This document shows, piece after piece, positions 21,440 to 29,864 of a DNA stretch of 32,816 nucleotides. Numbering within the stretch: position 1 is the stretch's first letter; every line of letters begins with the position of its first letter. The stretch comes from Nocardioides sp. GTDB taxonomy: Bacteria; Actinomycetota; Actinomycetes; Propionibacteriales; Nocardioidaceae. The notes under the pieces were generated by a model. It saw nothing but the letters and a program-made list of their open reading frames with translations, was not told the origin of the DNA and did no database searches. The position numbers and the translations under genes are program-made. The stretch covers positions 1-32,816 of the forward strand of contig JAICSK010000009.1 in NCBI GenBank assembly GCA_025936915.1. The letters run 5' to 3'.

Positions 21440-21786
21440 CGCGCCTCCCCCTCGTCGCCCAGCCAGCGCCGGTGGACGTCCTGCTTGACCTCGGCCTCGG
21501 ATCGCGTGGTGGCGGCGCCCGGGAACTCGTACTCCTCACCCGTGACGACCTCGTGCAGCTGGGCCCTCGCCGAGGAGCCGCCGTGCACGTTGTAGAAGAA
21601 GCCGCCGTACAACCCGGCGATGCCGCCGACGACGAGGAGCACGAGCCCGACGATCGCCCACGCCCACGACGGCACGACGATGCCGATCCCGATCAGCACC
21701 AGGCCCGCGACCATCACCAGCAGGGCGATCCAGGTCCACCGGGGTCGGACGGTGTGCGTGTGCTCGTGGCTCTCGGTGCCGCTCAT
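21436..21786 (-). CDS. Small two-helix membrane protein, unknown function
   Basis: A 116-residue protein with a short His-rich N-terminus (SHEHTHTVRPRW), two membrane segments (TWIALLVMVAGLVLIGIGIV and WAIVGLVLLVVGGIAGLYGG) and a soluble charged C-terminus (HEVVTGEEYEFPG, EAEVKQDVHRRWL). It resembles small uncharacterised actinobacterial membrane proteins (HGxxA/DUF6704-like from memory, not certain). ATG 21786 is preferred over GTG 21789 because AGGAGG lies 4 nt before the ATG. It is translationally coupled to the SDR gene. Confidence 0.72.
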   Translation of the reverse strand: MSGTESHEHTHTVRPRWTWIALLVMVAGLVLIGIGIVVPSWAWAIVGLVLLVVGGIAGLYGGFFYNVHGGSSARAQLHEVVTGEEYEFPGAATTRSEAEVKQDVHRRWLGDEGEAR

Positions 21787-21815
21787 CACTCCTCCTCTGC
21801 TCCTTCTGCGTCCGG

Positions 21816-22946
21816 TCAGGCGACTCGGTACGACGCGAGGTCGCCCTCACGGAGGGCCAGCCCGTTGCCGGGCGCCTCTTCCGGTACGACGTACCCGTCT
21901 CGTGGGTCGGGGAACCCGTCGAGGAAGCGACTCTCGATGCGGACGTGGTCGACGAACCACTCCAGGTGTCGCAGGTTGGGCGTCGCCATGGCGACCGACA
22001 TGTGCAGCGCGGGCGCGCAGTGTCCGGACACCTCGAGCCCGTACGACTGGGCCAGCGCGATGATCCGCCGCCACTCCGTGTAGCCACCGCAGCGCGTCAC
22101 GTCGACCTGCACGCAGTCGACGGTGTCGGCGGCCAGGAGGTGGGCGAAGTAGGCCAGGCTGTCGCCGTACTCCCCGGCCGTGACGTCGGCGGCCACCGCG
22201 CCTCGCACCCGGCGTAGGCCGACGTGGTCGTCGGAGCTCACCGGCTCCTCGAACCAGATGACCCCCTGCTCGTCCATTCGGCGGGCCAGCCTGACCGCCT
22301 GCTGGGCGTCGTACCCGCCGTTGGCGTCCACGAAGAGCTCGACGTCCGGCCCGACGGTCCGGCGGGACAGGTCGACCCGCGCGAGGTCACGTGGCTCGCA
22401 GGTGCCCCACGACTCCCCGATCTTGATCTTGACCCGGGGGATGCCCTGCTCGACCCAGCCCGACAGCTGGTCACGCAGCTCGTCGTCGGTCTCGCTGGTG
22501 AACCCACCGCTGCCGTAGACCGGAACGTCGGCTCGCACCGCACCGAGCAGCCGGTGCAGGGGCAGGTCGAGCAGGCGCGCCGTGAGATCCCACAGCGCGG
22601 TGTCGACGGCCGAGATCGCCATCGACATCATCCCGGGCCTCCCGGCGTTGCGCACCGTGTGCGCCATCGCCTCCCACGCCGCGACGACGTCCAGCGCACT
22701 GCGGCCGACCACGACCGGGGCCAGGAGCTCGGTGATCGCCGGCACGACCGCGGCCGGGGCGTACGTCCACCCGAGGCCCGACGGCAGCGCCGGGTCGTCG
22801 GTGGCGACCCGCACGACCACCCACGTGGTCGAGTCCCAGTCGAGCGTGCCGTCGCTCTCCGGGCGCTCGGTCGGGATCGTGTACGCCGACGCCTCGACCG
22901 CTCGGATGGGCAGATCCACGCGGGTGCGCGTCTCAGTTGTCGTCAT
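21816..22946 (-). CDS. Enolase-superfamily protein (mandelate racemase/muconate lactonizing type)
   Basis: A 376-residue protein with the capping domain (1-130) and beta-barrel of the enolase superfamily. The KxK base pair (Lys173, Lys175 in RVKIKIG) is present. So are the metal ligands Asp207 (FVDANGGY), Glu233 (WFEEPVSSDD) and Glu259 (TAGEYG), and the Asp282-His309 pair (QVDVTRCGGYTEW; SGHCAPALH). This complete set favours a racemase or acid-sugar dehydratase of the mandelate racemase subgroup rather than a muconate cycloisomerase. The substrate is probably a 2-hydroxy or sugar acid. ATG 22946 lies inside the 3' end of the ThDP-enzyme gene (14-nt overlap), so they are co-translated. This links it to 2-hydroxy/2-oxo acid metabolism. 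Confidence 0.88.
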   Translation of the reverse strand: MTTTETRTRVDLPIRAVEASAYTIPTERPESDGTLDWDSTTWVVVRVATDDPALPSGLGWTYAPAAVVPAITELLAPVVVGRSALDVVAAWEAMAHTVRNAGRPGMMSMAISAVDTALWDLTARLLDLPLHRLLGAVRADVPVYGSGGFTSETDDELRDQLSGWVEQGIPRVKIKIGESWGTCEPRDLARVDLSRRTVGPDVELFVDANGGYDAQQAVRLARRMDEQGVIWFEEPVSSDDHVGLRRVRGAVAADVTAGEYGDSLAYFAHLLAADTVDCVQVDVTRCGGYTEWRRIIALAQSYGLEVSGHCAPALHMSVAMATPNLRHLEWFVDHVRIESRFLDGFPDPRDGYVVPEEAPGNGLALREGDLASYRVA

Positions 22947-24729
22947 CGGAATGAGGGAGGAACTCCTGGGCCTTGGTCTTGATCCCCTCCTTGATCACGC
23001 CCCAGCGTGAGGTGTCGCCCTTGATCAGGGCCTCGGCCATGTCGGTCATCTGCTCGAGCGTGGCGTGCGGCGGGATCGGCGGGATGTCCGGGTCGCAGTG
23101 GATGTCGAGGACGGAGGGCCGGTCGGCCGCCAGGGCTTCGCGCCAGGCGTCCTCGAGGTGCTCGGGATCGGTGACGGTCTTCGCCTCGAGACCGATCGAG
23201 GCCGCGAAGTCGGCGTACGACGTGTCCGGCAGTGCCTGCGACTCCACGAACCTCGGAGTGCCACCCATCGCCCGCAGCTCCCACGTGACCTGGTTGAGGT
23301 CGTTGTTGTGCAGCACCGCGACGATCAGCCGCGGGTCGCTCCAGTCGCGCCAGTAGCGGGCGATGGTCAGGAGCTCGGCGAGGCCGTTCATCTGCATCGC
23401 ACCGTCGCCCTCGAAGGCGATCGCCGGACGGTCGGGGTGGGCGAACTTCGCGCCGATCGCGTACGGCACGCCCGGCCCCATCGTCGCCAGGTTGCCCGAC
23501 AACGAGCCGCGCATCTGACCACGGAACCGGATGTTGCGGGCGTACCAGTTCGCCGCCGAGCCGCTGTCCGCCGCGATGATGCAGTTCTGCGGCGCCTGCT
23601 TGGAGAACTCGTGGAAGATCCGCATCGGGTTGATCGGCTTCGCCGCGACGTGCGCCTCGGCGTCGACGACCTCCCACCAGCGCGCGACGTTCTTCTCGAT
23701 GCCCTCGCGCCAGCTCCGGTCCTGCTTGTGCTCCAGCAGCGGGATCAGCGCCTGCAGAGTGCGGCGCGAGTCCCCGACCAGGTTCACCTCGTACGGGTAG
23801 CGCATCCCGATCATGCTGCCGTCGACGTCGATCTGGACGCCGCGGGCCTGGCCGAGCTCGGGCATGAACTGGGTGTAGGGGAAGCTGGACCCGATCGTCA
23901 GCAGGGTGTCGCAGTCCATCATCATCTCGTAGCTCGCCTTGGTGCCGAGCAGGCCGATCGAGCCGGTGACGAACGGCAGGTCGTCGGAGAGGACGTCCTT
24001 GCCGAGCAGGGCCTTGGCGACTCCGGCACCGAGCAGGTCGGCGACCTGCTCGACCTCTGGGGCGGCACCACGGGCGCCCTGGCCGACGAGCATCGCCACC
24101 TTCTTCCCCGAGTTGAGCAGGTCGGCGGCCGCCCGGACCGCGTCGTCGTCGGCGGAGACAGCGGGCCAGCTCATGCTCAGGCTGGACGGCACCATCTTGA
24201 ACTCGTGGGTCGGCGGCTCGTACTTCAGCTCCTGTACGTCGTTCGGGATGATGATCGCGGTAGGCGCACGCCGGCTCATCGCGATCCGCAGCGCCCGGTC
24301 GAGCACGTTGGGGAGCTGCTCGGGCACGGTGACCATCTGGACGTACTCGCTCGCGACGTCCTTGAAGAGACTGATCAGGTCGACCTCTTGCTGGTAGTTG
24401 CCACCCATCGCGGTGCGGTTGGTCTGGCCGACGATGGCCACCACCGGCACATGGTCGAGCTTGGCGTCGTACAGGCCGTTGAGCAGGTGGATCGCGCCGG
24501 GGCCGGAGGTGGCCATGCAGACGGCCGGCTTGTCGCCGAACTTGGCGTAGCCGACAGCCTCGAACGCGGCCATCTCCTCGTGCCGGGCCTGGATGAACCG
24601 CGGCTGGTCGTCGGCGCGGGAGAACGCGCCGAGGATGCCGTTGATCCCGTCGCCGGGGTAGCCGAAGACCTGCTCGACCCCCCACTCGCGGAGGCGCTCC
24701 AGAAGGCGGTCGGCAACGGTGGTGCTCAT
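22933..24729 (-). CDS. Thiamine-diphosphate enzyme, pyruvate oxidase/PoxB-like
   Basis: A 598-residue ThDP enzyme of the acetolactate synthase/pyruvate oxidase family. The N-terminal domain has VFGYPGDGINGILGA and the catalytic Glu51 in QARHEEMAAFEAVGYAKF. The middle domain is FAD/nucleotide-binding-like. The C-terminal domain has the ThDP/Mg motif, AFEGDGAMQMNGLAELLTIA ending in VLHNNDLN. The overall pattern is closest to actinobacterial pyruvate dehydrogenase (quinone)/PoxB-type proteins, which decarboxylate pyruvate to acetate. Other 2-oxo acids are possible. The start at 24729 overlaps the preceding stop (ATGA) with GAGGAGA upstream. Next to a 2-hydroxyacid dehydrogenase, it could use the 2-oxo acid that enzyme makes. 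Confidence 0.88.
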   Translation of the reverse strand: MSTTVADRLLERLREWGVEQVFGYPGDGINGILGAFSRADDQPRFIQARHEEMAAFEAVGYAKFGDKPAVCMATSGPGAIHLLNGLYDAKLDHVPVVAIVGQTNRTAMGGNYQQEVDLISLFKDVASEYVQMVTVPEQLPNVLDRALRIAMSRRAPTAIIIPNDVQELKYEPPTHEFKMVPSSLSMSWPAVSADDDAVRAAADLLNSGKKVAMLVGQGARGAAPEVEQVADLLGAGVAKALLGKDVLSDDLPFVTGSIGLLGTKASYEMMMDCDTLLTIGSSFPYTQFMPELGQARGVQIDVDGSMIGMRYPYEVNLVGDSRRTLQALIPLLEHKQDRSWREGIEKNVARWWEVVDAEAHVAAKPINPMRIFHEFSKQAPQNCIIAADSGSAANWYARNIRFRGQMRGSLSGNLATMGPGVPYAIGAKFAHPDRPAIAFEGDGAMQMNGLAELLTIARYWRDWSDPRLIVAVLHNNDLNQVTWELRAMGGTPRFVESQALPDTSYADFAASIGLEAKTVTDPEHLEDAWREALAADRPSVLDIHCDPDIPPIPPHATLEQMTDMAEALIKGDTSRWGVIKEGIKTKAQEFLPHSDDDN

Positions 24730-27700
24730 GGTTTCTCTCCTCGGGTCGCGGACATCTGTTCGCTCGTGCTGGGATCGGTGTGCAGCAGACCGGCCAGGAG
24801 CTCGGCGAGGTGCCGGGCCTCGTGGCCGCCGCTGTCGAGGTCGTGGATCTGCGTACGGCAGGAGAAGCCGTCGGCGAGGGCGACGACGCTCGGCTCCGCC
24901 TCGCGAAGTCGCGGGAGCAGGGTCTGCTCGGCCAGTGCGCGGCTGACCTCGCCGTGCCCGGCGGTGAAGCCGAAGTTGCCTGCGAGGCCGCAGCACCCGG
25001 AGTCGAGGTGCTCGACGTCGACACCGACACTCTCGAGCAGCTGCTGGTCGGCGTCCCAGCCCATGATCGCGTGCTGGTGACAGTGCACCTGGGCCAGCGC
25101 CTTCACGCCGCGCGCGGCCGTCGGGGGCTCCCAGCCGTCGGTGTGCTCGGTCAGCAGCTCGGCGAGCGTGACCACGTGGTCCTTGAGCCGGTTGGCGTCC
25201 TGGTCGTCCGGGAAGAGCTCGTGCATGTCGGAGCGGAAGACCGCCGTACAGCTCGGCTCGAGACCGAGCACGAGGCCACCGCTGCGGACGTGCGGCGCCA
25301 GGCGCCGGATCGTACGACGGAGCACGCGGCGCGCGATGTTCAGCTGACCGGTGGAGATCCACGTCAGCCCGCAGCACAGCGCCCCGCTGGGAACGACGAC
25401 GTCCCAGCCCGCGGCCTCCAGCACCTCGACCGCAGCCCGCCCGATCTGAGGATGGAACGCGTTGGTGAACGTGTCGGGCCAGAGCAGCACGGTTCCCCGG
25501 GTGGCCGGCCGGTGTGCGTCCTCGGCGTCGACCACCCGCCTGCTCCACCACTGCTGCAGCGTCTCGGGGGCGAACTGCGGGATCGGCCGGTCCTCGAGCC
25601 CCGCCGCCTTGGTGGCGAGCTTCGAGACGCGCCGGCGCCGGGTCATCGCGTTCAACGCGCGGGCCGTGCCGGTGCGGGCCACGGCGGCGGCACCCAGGGG
25701 GAGCCACCCGGTGGCGTAGTCGGCACGCGGCCGCAGCCGGTGGCGGTAGTGCTGTGCCAGGAACTCCGCCTTGTACGTCGCCATGTCGACGTTCGCCGGG
25801 CAGTCGGTCTTGCAGCCCTTGCACGCCAGGCACAGGTCCAACGCGTCCTTGACGGCCTCCGACCGCCAGCCGTCCGCGATCGTGCCGTCGGGGTGACCGT
25901 CGAGCATCTCGAACAGCAATCGCGCCCGGCCTCGCGTGGAGTGCTCCTCCTCGCCCGTCACCTGGTACGACGGGCACATCACCGTGCCGCCCTCGTTCTC
26001 GTGCTTGCGGCACTTGCCGACGCCCACGCAGCGGTTGGCCGCCTGCCGGAAGGAGTGCCCGTCGTCGGGGTAGCCGAAGAAGAGCGGCTTCATGTCCTTC
26101 GGAGACCACTGGCCGCCGATCCGGAGGTGGGCGTCCAGGGGTGCGGGGTGCACGACCTTGCCGGGGTTCATCCGGTCCTGGGGGTCGAACAGCGCCTTCA
26201 CGTCCTGGAACAGCCCGACGACCTCTTCGCCGAACATCCGCGTCAGCAGCTCGCCGCGGGTCTGGCCGTCGCCGTGCTCGCCCGACAGCGACCCGCCGTA
26301 CGACGAGACCAGGTCGGCGGCTCGCTCGAGGAACCGACGATAGGTCGCGACGCCCTCGGTGCTGTAGAGGTCGAACGGGATCCGGGTGTGCACGCACCCC
26401 TGGCCGAAGTGGCCGTAGAGGCTCGGCCCGGTGTCGGAGGCGTAGCCGAACTCCTCGTAGAGGCGGCGCAGGTCGCGCAGGTAGTCGCCGAGCCGCTCGA
26501 CCGGGACCGCGGAGTCCTCCCAGCCCTCCCAGGTGTCGGGCCGGCCCGGGATGTGCGCGGTGGCGCCGAGCCCCGCCTCGCGCACCTGCCACAGCTCGTC
26601 CTCGCGCTCCGGGTCGTCCATGAACGCGACGTCGGCGTCGTGCTCCGACTCCCCCAGCGCCCGCAACATCGTGTGCGCGCGTTCGTCCGCCTCCTCGGTG
26701 GTGTCGCCGCCGAACTGCACCATCAGGAAGCCGGTGCCGTGCGGCAGCTCCTCGAGCGCCTGCTTGTTCATCCCCTTGATCTGCTCGTCGTGGATCAGGT
26801 AGTGGTCCACCCCTTCCAGCGCGATCGGCTCGTGCTCGACGATCGCCGGCACGGCGTCGGCGGCCGCGGCGATGTTCTCGAACCCCAGGACGACCAGCGT
26901 CCGCTTCTTCACCACGGGCACCAGCTCGAGCTCGGCCTGCAGCACGGTCACCAGCGTCGACTCGCTGCCGACCAGGAAGCCCGCGAGGTCGAACCCGTGC
27001 TCGGGCAGAAGGGAGTCGAGGTTGTATCCGGAGACGCGCCGCGGGATGTCGGGGTAACGCTTGCGAATGAGGTCGGCATGGTCGTTCTGGAGGCGTCGTA
27101 GGGACCGGTAGATCTGGGAGCGCCGGTCGCCCATGCGCTCGACCACGGCGTACTCCCGGTCGTCGGTCCGCCGGGCGGTGAACCGGGTGCCGTCGTACAG
27201 CAGGACGTCGAGGGACACGACGTTGTCGACGACCTTGCCGGTGCGCTGCGCGGTCGCGCCGCACGAGTTGTTGCCGATCATGCCGCCGAGGGTGCAGTTC
27301 TGGTGGGTCGCCGGCTCCGGCCCGAACCGGAGACCGGTCGGGGCGAGCTCACGGTTGAGGACGTCGAGGACGATGCCGGGCTCGACAACGCACCGCCGCC
27401 GCTCCTCGTCGACCGAGACCAGCCGGTGGCAGTACTTGGTGAAGTCGATGACGACGGCCTCGTTGGTGCACTGCCCGGCCAGGCTCGTGCCACCGCCACG
27501 GTTGACGATCGGCAGGTCGTGCTCGTGGCAGACCGCGACGGCCTCGGCGGCCGCCTCGATCGTGCGGGGTACGACGACCCCGATCGGCACCTGCCGGAAG
27601 TTCGAGGCGTCGGTGGAGTACGCCGCCCGCGAGCCGTCGTCGAACCGCACCTCGCCGTCCACGCGGTCACGCAGCGCGGCGACGGCGTCGTCGAGGGCCG

Positions 27701-27731
27701 CCGACGGTGAGCCGAGGACGGTCTGGGCCAT
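24726..27731 (-). CDS. FAD-linked oxidase fused to Fe-S/CCG domains (D-lactate or D-2-hydroxyacid dehydrogenase type)
   Basis: A 1001-residue fusion protein. The FAD-binding PCMH domain (about 45-220) shows IVNRGGGTSLAGQCTNEAVV and LGGMIGNNSCGATAQRTGKV. The FAD-oxidase C-terminal domain follows (about 265-530) with YGHFGQGCVHTRI and SLSGEHGDGQTRGELL. Two [4Fe-4S] motifs are visible: Cys568-x5-Cys574 with Cys586, and Cys634-x2-Cys637-x2-Cys640-x3-Cys644. Two CCG-type cysteine clusters come near the end (SGALCCGL; SGCCGLAGNFG). This layout belongs to membrane-associated quinone-linked oxidation of D-lactate or other D-2-hydroxyacids. ATG 27731 has GGAGGTG about 7 nt upstream. It is the first gene of the operon, divergent from a MarR regulator. 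Confidence 0.92.
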   Translation of the reverse strand: MAQTVLGSPSAALDDAVAALRDRVDGEVRFDDGSRAAYSTDASNFRQVPIGVVVPRTIEAAAEAVAVCHEHDLPIVNRGGGTSLAGQCTNEAVVIDFTKYCHRLVSVDEERRRCVVEPGIVLDVLNRELAPTGLRFGPEPATHQNCTLGGMIGNNSCGATAQRTGKVVDNVVSLDVLLYDGTRFTARRTDDREYAVVERMGDRRSQIYRSLRRLQNDHADLIRKRYPDIPRRVSGYNLDSLLPEHGFDLAGFLVGSESTLVTVLQAELELVPVVKKRTLVVLGFENIAAAADAVPAIVEHEPIALEGVDHYLIHDEQIKGMNKQALEELPHGTGFLMVQFGGDTTEEADERAHTMLRALGESEHDADVAFMDDPEREDELWQVREAGLGATAHIPGRPDTWEGWEDSAVPVERLGDYLRDLRRLYEEFGYASDTGPSLYGHFGQGCVHTRIPFDLYSTEGVATYRRFLERAADLVSSYGGSLSGEHGDGQTRGELLTRMFGEEVVGLFQDVKALFDPQDRMNPGKVVHPAPLDAHLRIGGQWSPKDMKPLFFGYPDDGHSFRQAANRCVGVGKCRKHENEGGTVMCPSYQVTGEEEHSTRGRARLLFEMLDGHPDGTIADGWRSEAVKDALDLCLACKGCKTDCPANVDMATYKAEFLAQHYRHRLRPRADYATGWLPLGAAAVARTGTARALNAMTRRRRVSKLATKAAGLEDRPIPQFAPETLQQWWSRRVVDAEDAHRPATRGTVLLWPDTFTNAFHPQIGRAAVEVLEAAGWDVVVPSGALCCGLTWISTGQLNIARRVLRRTIRRLAPHVRSGGLVLGLEPSCTAVFRSDMHELFPDDQDANRLKDHVVTLAELLTEHTDGWEPPTAARGVKALAQVHCHQHAIMGWDADQQLLESVGVDVEHLDSGCCGLAGNFGFTAGHGEVSRALAEQTLLPRLREAEPSVVALADGFSCRTQIHDLDSGGHEARHLAELLAGLLHTDPSTSEQMSATRGEKP

Positions 27732-27801
27732 GGCTGTGCACCTCCGAGCGCTCGTGGACGACTGGTACCCGAACAGTCGCGTCGTACCCGCGCCGCACCG
27801 A

Positions 27802-27821
27802 TACATGCGACAATGCATGTA
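27802..27821. promoter_or_regulatory. Palindromic operator, probably for the MarR regulator
   Basis: TACATGC (27802-27808) and GCATGTA (27815-27821) are exact inverted repeats around the 6-nt spacer GACAAT. Size and symmetry are typical of MarR-family sites. It ends 11 nt before the marR-type ATG and 70 nt upstream of the FAD/Fe-S gene start in the 101-bp divergent region, so bound protein could block both promoters. The spacer GACAAT could itself be a -10 box for the MarR gene. Confidence 0.7.
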
Positions 27822-27832
27822 GTGTTCGGCGC

Positions 27833-28273
27833 ATGCCCACCACGGCCGACGAGCTCGCCGACTCGCTCCTCGCGGCCACTCGGTCGCTGATGGCGATGGC
27901 GATCCGCACCGTGGGCGTCGGGACGGCGCCGGTGACCGTGGTCCAGCACCGGGTGCTCCTCCTGCTGGAGGAGCACGGCACGCTGTCGGTGAACGACGTG
28001 GCGGCCCGGCTGGGTGTCGACCAGTCCACCGCGAGCCGCCACTGCACCCGCCTGGAGCAGCTCGGCCTGGTCCGCCGGACGACTGCCGCCCACGACCGGC
28101 GCGCCCGCGACCTGGGTCTCACCGGTGCCGGACGCAGCCAGGTGCTCGCCGTCCGCGAGGCCCGACATCGATGGGCCGAGCAGGTGCTGGCGCGGCTGTC
28201 GGACGAGGACGCCCGGACCGCCGTGCGCGGCTTCGCGGTGTTCGCCACCGCTGCCGAGTCGTTGGGCGAGTAG
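27833..28273 (+). CDS. MarR family transcriptional regulator
   Basis: A 146-residue winged helix-turn-helix protein. The DNA-binding part spans about residues 38-95: QHRVLLLLEEHGTLSVNDVA, then ARLGVDQSTASRHCTRLEQL and GLVRRTTAAHDRRARDLGLT, the last being the wing with its D-x-R-x motif. Dimerisation helices flank it. MarR proteins are usually repressors that release DNA on binding a small, often acidic or phenolic, ligand. The gene is divergent from the dehydrogenase/ThDP operon and a perfect palindrome lies between them, so local repression of that operon and self-control are likely. A 2-hydroxy or 2-oxo acid is a natural ligand candidate (inference). Confidence 0.9.
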   Translation: MPTTADELADSLLAATRSLMAMAIRTVGVGTAPVTVVQHRVLLLLEEHGTLSVNDVAARLGVDQSTASRHCTRLEQLGLVRRTTAAHDRRARDLGLTGAGRSQVLAVREARHRWAEQVLARLSDEDARTAVRGFAVFATAAESLGE

Positions 28274-28344
28274 GCCCCACGTCGAAGCTCCCCGGTCGCT
28301 CCTCAGGGGATCTCCGCCGCCGAGAAGTCCCCGGCCATCTCAGC

Positions 28345-28662
28345 TCACCCGCTGAGCGTCCGCTGTTTCTCCCGGGCCTTCCCCCAGGACTGGCCGCGCG
28401 GGAGATCCGCCCAGCGGTCCCCGCCTCGGGCGAGCCGACGGCCGATGGTGCGGATGGTGTGCTGGTCCGGCTCGACTCGGCTCAGCTCGCCCCAGGTGAT
28501 CGGGGTCGAGACCGGGGCGCCAGGCCGACCGCGCACGGCGTACGGAGGCACCGCCGTCTGACCGTCTCCGTTGCGCTGCACGTCGACCAGCACCCGGTCG
28601 CCCCGCTTGGCCTTGCGCGCCTCGAGGGTGAGCAGGTCGGGTGCCCGATCGACCAGCGGGGG
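28345..28662 (-). pseudogene. C-terminal remnant of a LigD-type (NHEJ) polymerase/primase domain
   Basis: An in-frame stretch of 105 residues on the minus strand matches the end of the polymerase domain of bacterial DNA ligase D and stand-alone homologues. It shows DLLTLEARKAKRGDRVLVDV, then QTAVPPYAVRGRPGAPVSTP and ITWGELSRVEPDQHTIRTIG, with RWADLPRG near the end. It is cut off on the 5' side by an in-frame TGA at 28663-28665 and no further homology is seen upstream. The catalytic part (the Asp-containing motifs, about 200 residues) is missing. It is therefore a truncated leftover. It fills most of the 509-bp gap between the MarR and membrane protein genes; the rest (28663-28782) shows no gene. 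Confidence 0.75.
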
Positions 28663-28782
28663 TCAACCACTCCCTCGGGCGACGGGTATCTCCGCATCCG
28701 CGTGCGCGCTCCTCTTCCCGACGCGGCAGTCCACCGAGGGTCGGCGGCCCGCGGCAGCGCGGACGAACGGGGAGCGTGCACC

Positions 28783-29799
28783 ATGTGGCTGGAGCTCAAG
28801 ATCGTGGACGGGTCGGCCGTGGCCCGGGCCCGCAAGCACGACCGCACCGGCCTCTCGCCGGACCAGCGTGCCGACGAGGAAGCCGCCGACGAGGCGGCGT
28901 ACTACTTCACCGAGTCCTATCACGGGATGCGGTTCGCGATCGGCCTGCTGGCCTTCGCCTTGCCCTGGCTGCTGATCGTCATCGACCGCTGGCTGATCAC
29001 CGGCGCGCCACAGATCCGGGGCTCGATGAGTGCCTACTACCACTCCTCGGCCCGCGACGTGTTCGTCGGCGGGCTGATCGCGACCGGCGGATTCCTGATC
29101 AGCTACATGACCGGCAAGATGCGCACCTTCGACTACGTGTTCTCCTCCCTGGCCGGGGTGCTGGTGATCATCGTGGCCCTGGTACCGACCGGCCGCGGCC
29201 TGGACACCGAAAACTTCACGGTCGGACCGCACAGCTGCGACGACTTCCCCGGACCGCCGGCCTGCAACGGCATCCAGCAGCACCTCGGCGAGAACGTCGC
29301 CCAGGTGATCCACCGCAGCTGTGCCAGTGTGTTCGTCGTCCTCCTGGTCGCCCTGTGCGTCGTGTTCGCCCTGCGCGAGTTCGGGTACGGCCCGGCCGCC
29401 GAGCAGCTCTGCGGCCGCTCTCGCGACGTCCCCACGGTGTGGCGGAAGGTCAAGGACAGCCCCTTCGGGCTGTGGCACTACCTGGTCCACGGCATGCCTG
29501 ACGGCGAGGAGACCGAGCGCGTCGACGCACCACGGCACCGAACCCTGCTCTACCTCGGCATGGCCGGGTTGATCGTGGCGGCCATCGTCTGGGCTCTCGT
29601 CGGCGTCGACATCACCCTGCCGGGAGCGGGCTACGTGCTCGACCCGACGTACGTCACCGAGTTCGTCGCGTTCAACGCGTTCGGTGTGGCCTGGATGGCG
29701 TCGAGCAAGGACCTGGTGATCTTCCACAAGGTGCGGGTCCGGATCCAGCAGGTCGCTGCCGCGGTCACGCCGTCCGGTCACCCGGCCGGTCACGGCTAG
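28783..29799 (+). CDS. Multi-span membrane protein, unknown function
   Basis: A 338-residue protein with six likely membrane segments after a hydrophilic, Asp/Glu-rich 45-residue N-terminus. The conserved-looking section is IRGSMSAYYHSSARDVFVGG, which I associate with uncharacterised DUF998-like bacterial membrane proteins. A long loop contains three cysteines (HSCDDFPGPPACNGIQQHLG; later HRSCASVF) that could form a disulfide on the outer side. The C-terminus (KVRVRIQQVAAAVTPSG) is cytoplasmic-like and basic. ATG 28783 has GGGGAG 8 nt upstream. A GGGTAT hexamer at 28684-28689 could serve as a -10, but no matching -35 was seen. Confidence 0.75.
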   Translation: MWLELKIVDGSAVARARKHDRTGLSPDQRADEEAADEAAYYFTESYHGMRFAIGLLAFALPWLLIVIDRWLITGAPQIRGSMSAYYHSSARDVFVGGLIATGGFLISYMTGKMRTFDYVFSSLAGVLVIIVALVPTGRGLDTENFTVGPHSCDDFPGPPACNGIQQHLGENVAQVIHRSCASVFVVLLVALCVVFALREFGYGPAAEQLCGRSRDVPTVWRKVKDSPFGLWHYLVHGMPDGEETERVDAPRHRTLLYLGMAGLIVAAIVWALVGVDITLPGAGYVLDPTYVTEFVAFNAFGVAWMASSKDLVIFHKVRVRIQQVAAAVTPSGHPAGHG

Positions 29800-29830
29800 G
29801 GCGTTCGCGCGGGTCCCGGACCCGGCCCAG

Positions 29831-29855
29831 GCGTAGACCTCGCCGTCCGGGGTAC
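29831..29855 (+). promoter_or_regulatory. Possible SigB/SigF-type promoter for a tiny membrane ORF
   Basis: GCGT (29831-29834), 15 nt, then GGGTAC (29850-29855), ending 9 nt before the ATG at 29865. The layout is the same as before the HAD gene. The -35 motif is loose, so this is weak on its own. Confidence 0.35.
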
Positions 29856-29864
29856 CGAAGACCC

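Noticed and set aside
24780-27101. A 773-codon plus-strand open frame opposite the FAD/Fe-S gene
   Set aside because: It mirrors the third-position GC bias of a gene with unmistakable FAD and Fe-S motifs.
27732-27801. Additional SigB-type promoters (two GGGTAC copies) reading into the FAD/Fe-S gene
   Set aside because: GGGTAC occurs twice with loose GNNT matches at N15, but the upstream boxes are poor and the MarR palindrome is the stronger signal; kept as unproven.
28684-28689. GGGTAT as a SigB-type -10 for the membrane protein at 28783
   Set aside because: The hexamer is good but there is no GTTT- or GNNT-like -35 at 14-17 nt.
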